Shown: positions 5,804-6,544 of the stretch, one piece after another
Numbering within the stretch: the stretch's first letter is position 1
Layout of the letters: the number at the start of each line of letters is the position of its first letter
DNA from: Planctomycetaceae bacterium
GTDB lineage: Bacteria; Planctomycetota; Planctomycetia; Isosphaerales; Isosphaeraceae
Direction: 5' to 3'
Length of the DNA stretch: 6,544 bases
NCBI GenBank assembly: GCA_019232645.1
Contig: JAFANO010000410.1
Span: 1-6,544 of the forward strand
Notes under the pieces: model-generated
Seen by the model: only the letters and a program-made list of their open reading frames with translations
Told to the model about the DNA's origin: nothing
The model's database searches: none
Made by a program: the position numbers and the translations under genes

Positions 5804-5845
5804 TCGCGACCGGATCCCGGATCCTGGCACTGGAGATCAACTCTC

Positions 5846-6544
5846 ATGGTGGACCACCCCGACGAATCTGGGCCGAATGAGCCGCGGCCCACGCCCCCCG
5901 AACGGGACGACGCCGACTTCTTCCAGGAAGTGACCGATGCTGACGAGCCCGCCCCGCCCGCCGCGTTCGCCGAGCACGCCGTGGCGACTCCCGGTGCATC
6001 GTCTCCTCGTAGCCAACCGGAACCGCCGCTGCCTCCTCCGCCCCCCGCGGCCGAGCCGAAGCACCCGGTCTTCCCGATCATCATGGGCCTGCTCTTCGTC
6101 GGCGCGCTCGTCGGCGCTGTCATTTACGCCCGCAAGGCCGAGACGGAGGCGGCGGCCAACGCACCGGCCCCGGTCACCTCGGCAGCTCCCGAGCCGTCGC
6201 CGATTGACGCCGTGACCGGAGAGGTCAAGTCGCTCCAAGGCAAGATCGTCGGCCTCGCGGCCCAGACCAAGGACCTCCAGGATCGCTTCGACAAGTTGCC
6301 TCAGCCCCAGCCCGCACTCGATCTGAAGCCCTTGCGAGCCCAGATCGACGAGCTGGCCAAGACCGCCTCGGAGGTCGCGCCATTGTCCAAGCAGGTCGGC
6401 GACCTCGACGGCCGGGTCGTCGCCATGGACAAGTCGCTCGCCGCGCTCCGCGCCGACATCATCGCACTTCAGGGCGACGCCAGGAAGACCGCCACCACGC
6501 CCCAGCCCGAGTCGACCAAGGACGAGTTGGCCAAGGCGGCGACC
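5846..6544 (+). CDS. Single-pass membrane protein with Pro-rich N-terminus and coiled-coil-like exported part, C-terminus beyond the window
   Basis: The frame is open from ATG 5846 to the right edge (233 codons, no stop), so the gene is truncated by the window. GGAG at 5832-5835 lies ten bases upstream. Residues 1-72 are acidic and Pro-rich (for example PEPPLPPPPP, 58-67) with no signal peptide. Residues 75-95 (VFPIIMGLLFVGALVGAVIYA) form one transmembrane helix followed by positive ARK. After an Ala/Pro linker (97-119), residues 120-210 are charged and heptad-like (VKSLQGKIVGLAAQTKDLQDRF, LRAQIDELAKTASEV, VVAMDKSLAALRADIIALQ), which suggests a coiled coil interrupted by a PQPQP break at 152-156. 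The topology (Pro-rich head, one helix, coiled coil) resembles envelope-spanning or scaffold proteins, but I recognise no family. The charge pattern is ambiguous: ARK follows the helix while the head is acidic, so the orientation is not certain. Confidence 0.9.
   Translation, partial: MVDHPDESGPNEPRPTPPERDDADFFQEVTDADEPAPPAAFAEHAVATPGASSPRSQPEPPLPPPPPAAEPKHPVFPIIMGLLFVGALVGAVIYARKAETEAAANAPAPVTSAAPEPSPIDAVTGEVKSLQGKIVGLAAQTKDLQDRFDKLPQPQPALDLKPLRAQIDELAKTASEVAPLSKQVGDLDGRVVAMDKSLAALRADIIALQGDARKTATTPQPESTKDELAKAAT

Noticed and set aside
4419..5840. A 473-codon minus-strand frame antisense to the RRM and NYN genes
   Set aside because: It covers two well-recognised domain genes on the other strand and shows no domain of its own. 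It is an open shadow frame caused by high GC.

Overview
The window is very GC-rich and carries five genes I can support. Four are complete or nearly so and two run off the ends. The mix suggests a planctomycete, probably of the Isosphaeraceae type: a very large secreted TPR protein, a small Pro/Ala-repeat exported protein, a single-RRM protein, an NYN-LOTUS protein, roomy intergenic regions and weak or absent Shine-Dalgarno sites at some starts. This placement is inferred from style and content. No marker gene in the window proves it.

Layout. Positions 1-2987 on the minus strand hold the first 995 codons of an exported tetratricopeptide-repeat protein whose C-terminus lies beyond the left edge. 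A 582-base divergent intergenic region (2988-3569) separates it from the plus-strand genes. It holds a plausible promoter for the TPR gene, a markedly AT-rich block, and a perfect TATAAT -10 box for the next gene. Positions 3570-3848 encode a 92-residue exported protein made almost wholly of PQAP(T/A)KSYPAPAPA repeats. It is closed by a textbook intrinsic terminator (3882-3913), so it looks like a stand-alone transcription unit. A second long non-coding region (3914-4379) carries an exact 17-bp tandem duplication and a 12-bp palindrome. Then come an RRM RNA-binding protein (4380-4676), an NYN-domain putative ribonuclease with a C-terminal OST-HTH/LOTUS domain (4887-5735), and the first 233 codons of a single-pass membrane protein with a Pro-rich cytoplasmic head and a helical, probably coiled-coil, exported part (5846 to the right edge).

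How the genes may work together. The only pair with an obvious shared theme is RRM plus NYN-LOTUS: an RNA-recognition module next to a predicted RNase with a second RNA-binding module. The same three domain types occur in one polypeptide in the animal protein MARF1/limkain-b1. I offer a functional link as a hypothesis only, because 210 bases separate the two genes and one transcript is not shown. The TPR protein, the Pro/Ala-repeat protein and the membrane protein are all predicted to be exported or envelope-associated, but nothing ties them into one pathway. I see no rRNA, tRNA, CRISPR array, insertion sequence or phage gene in the window.
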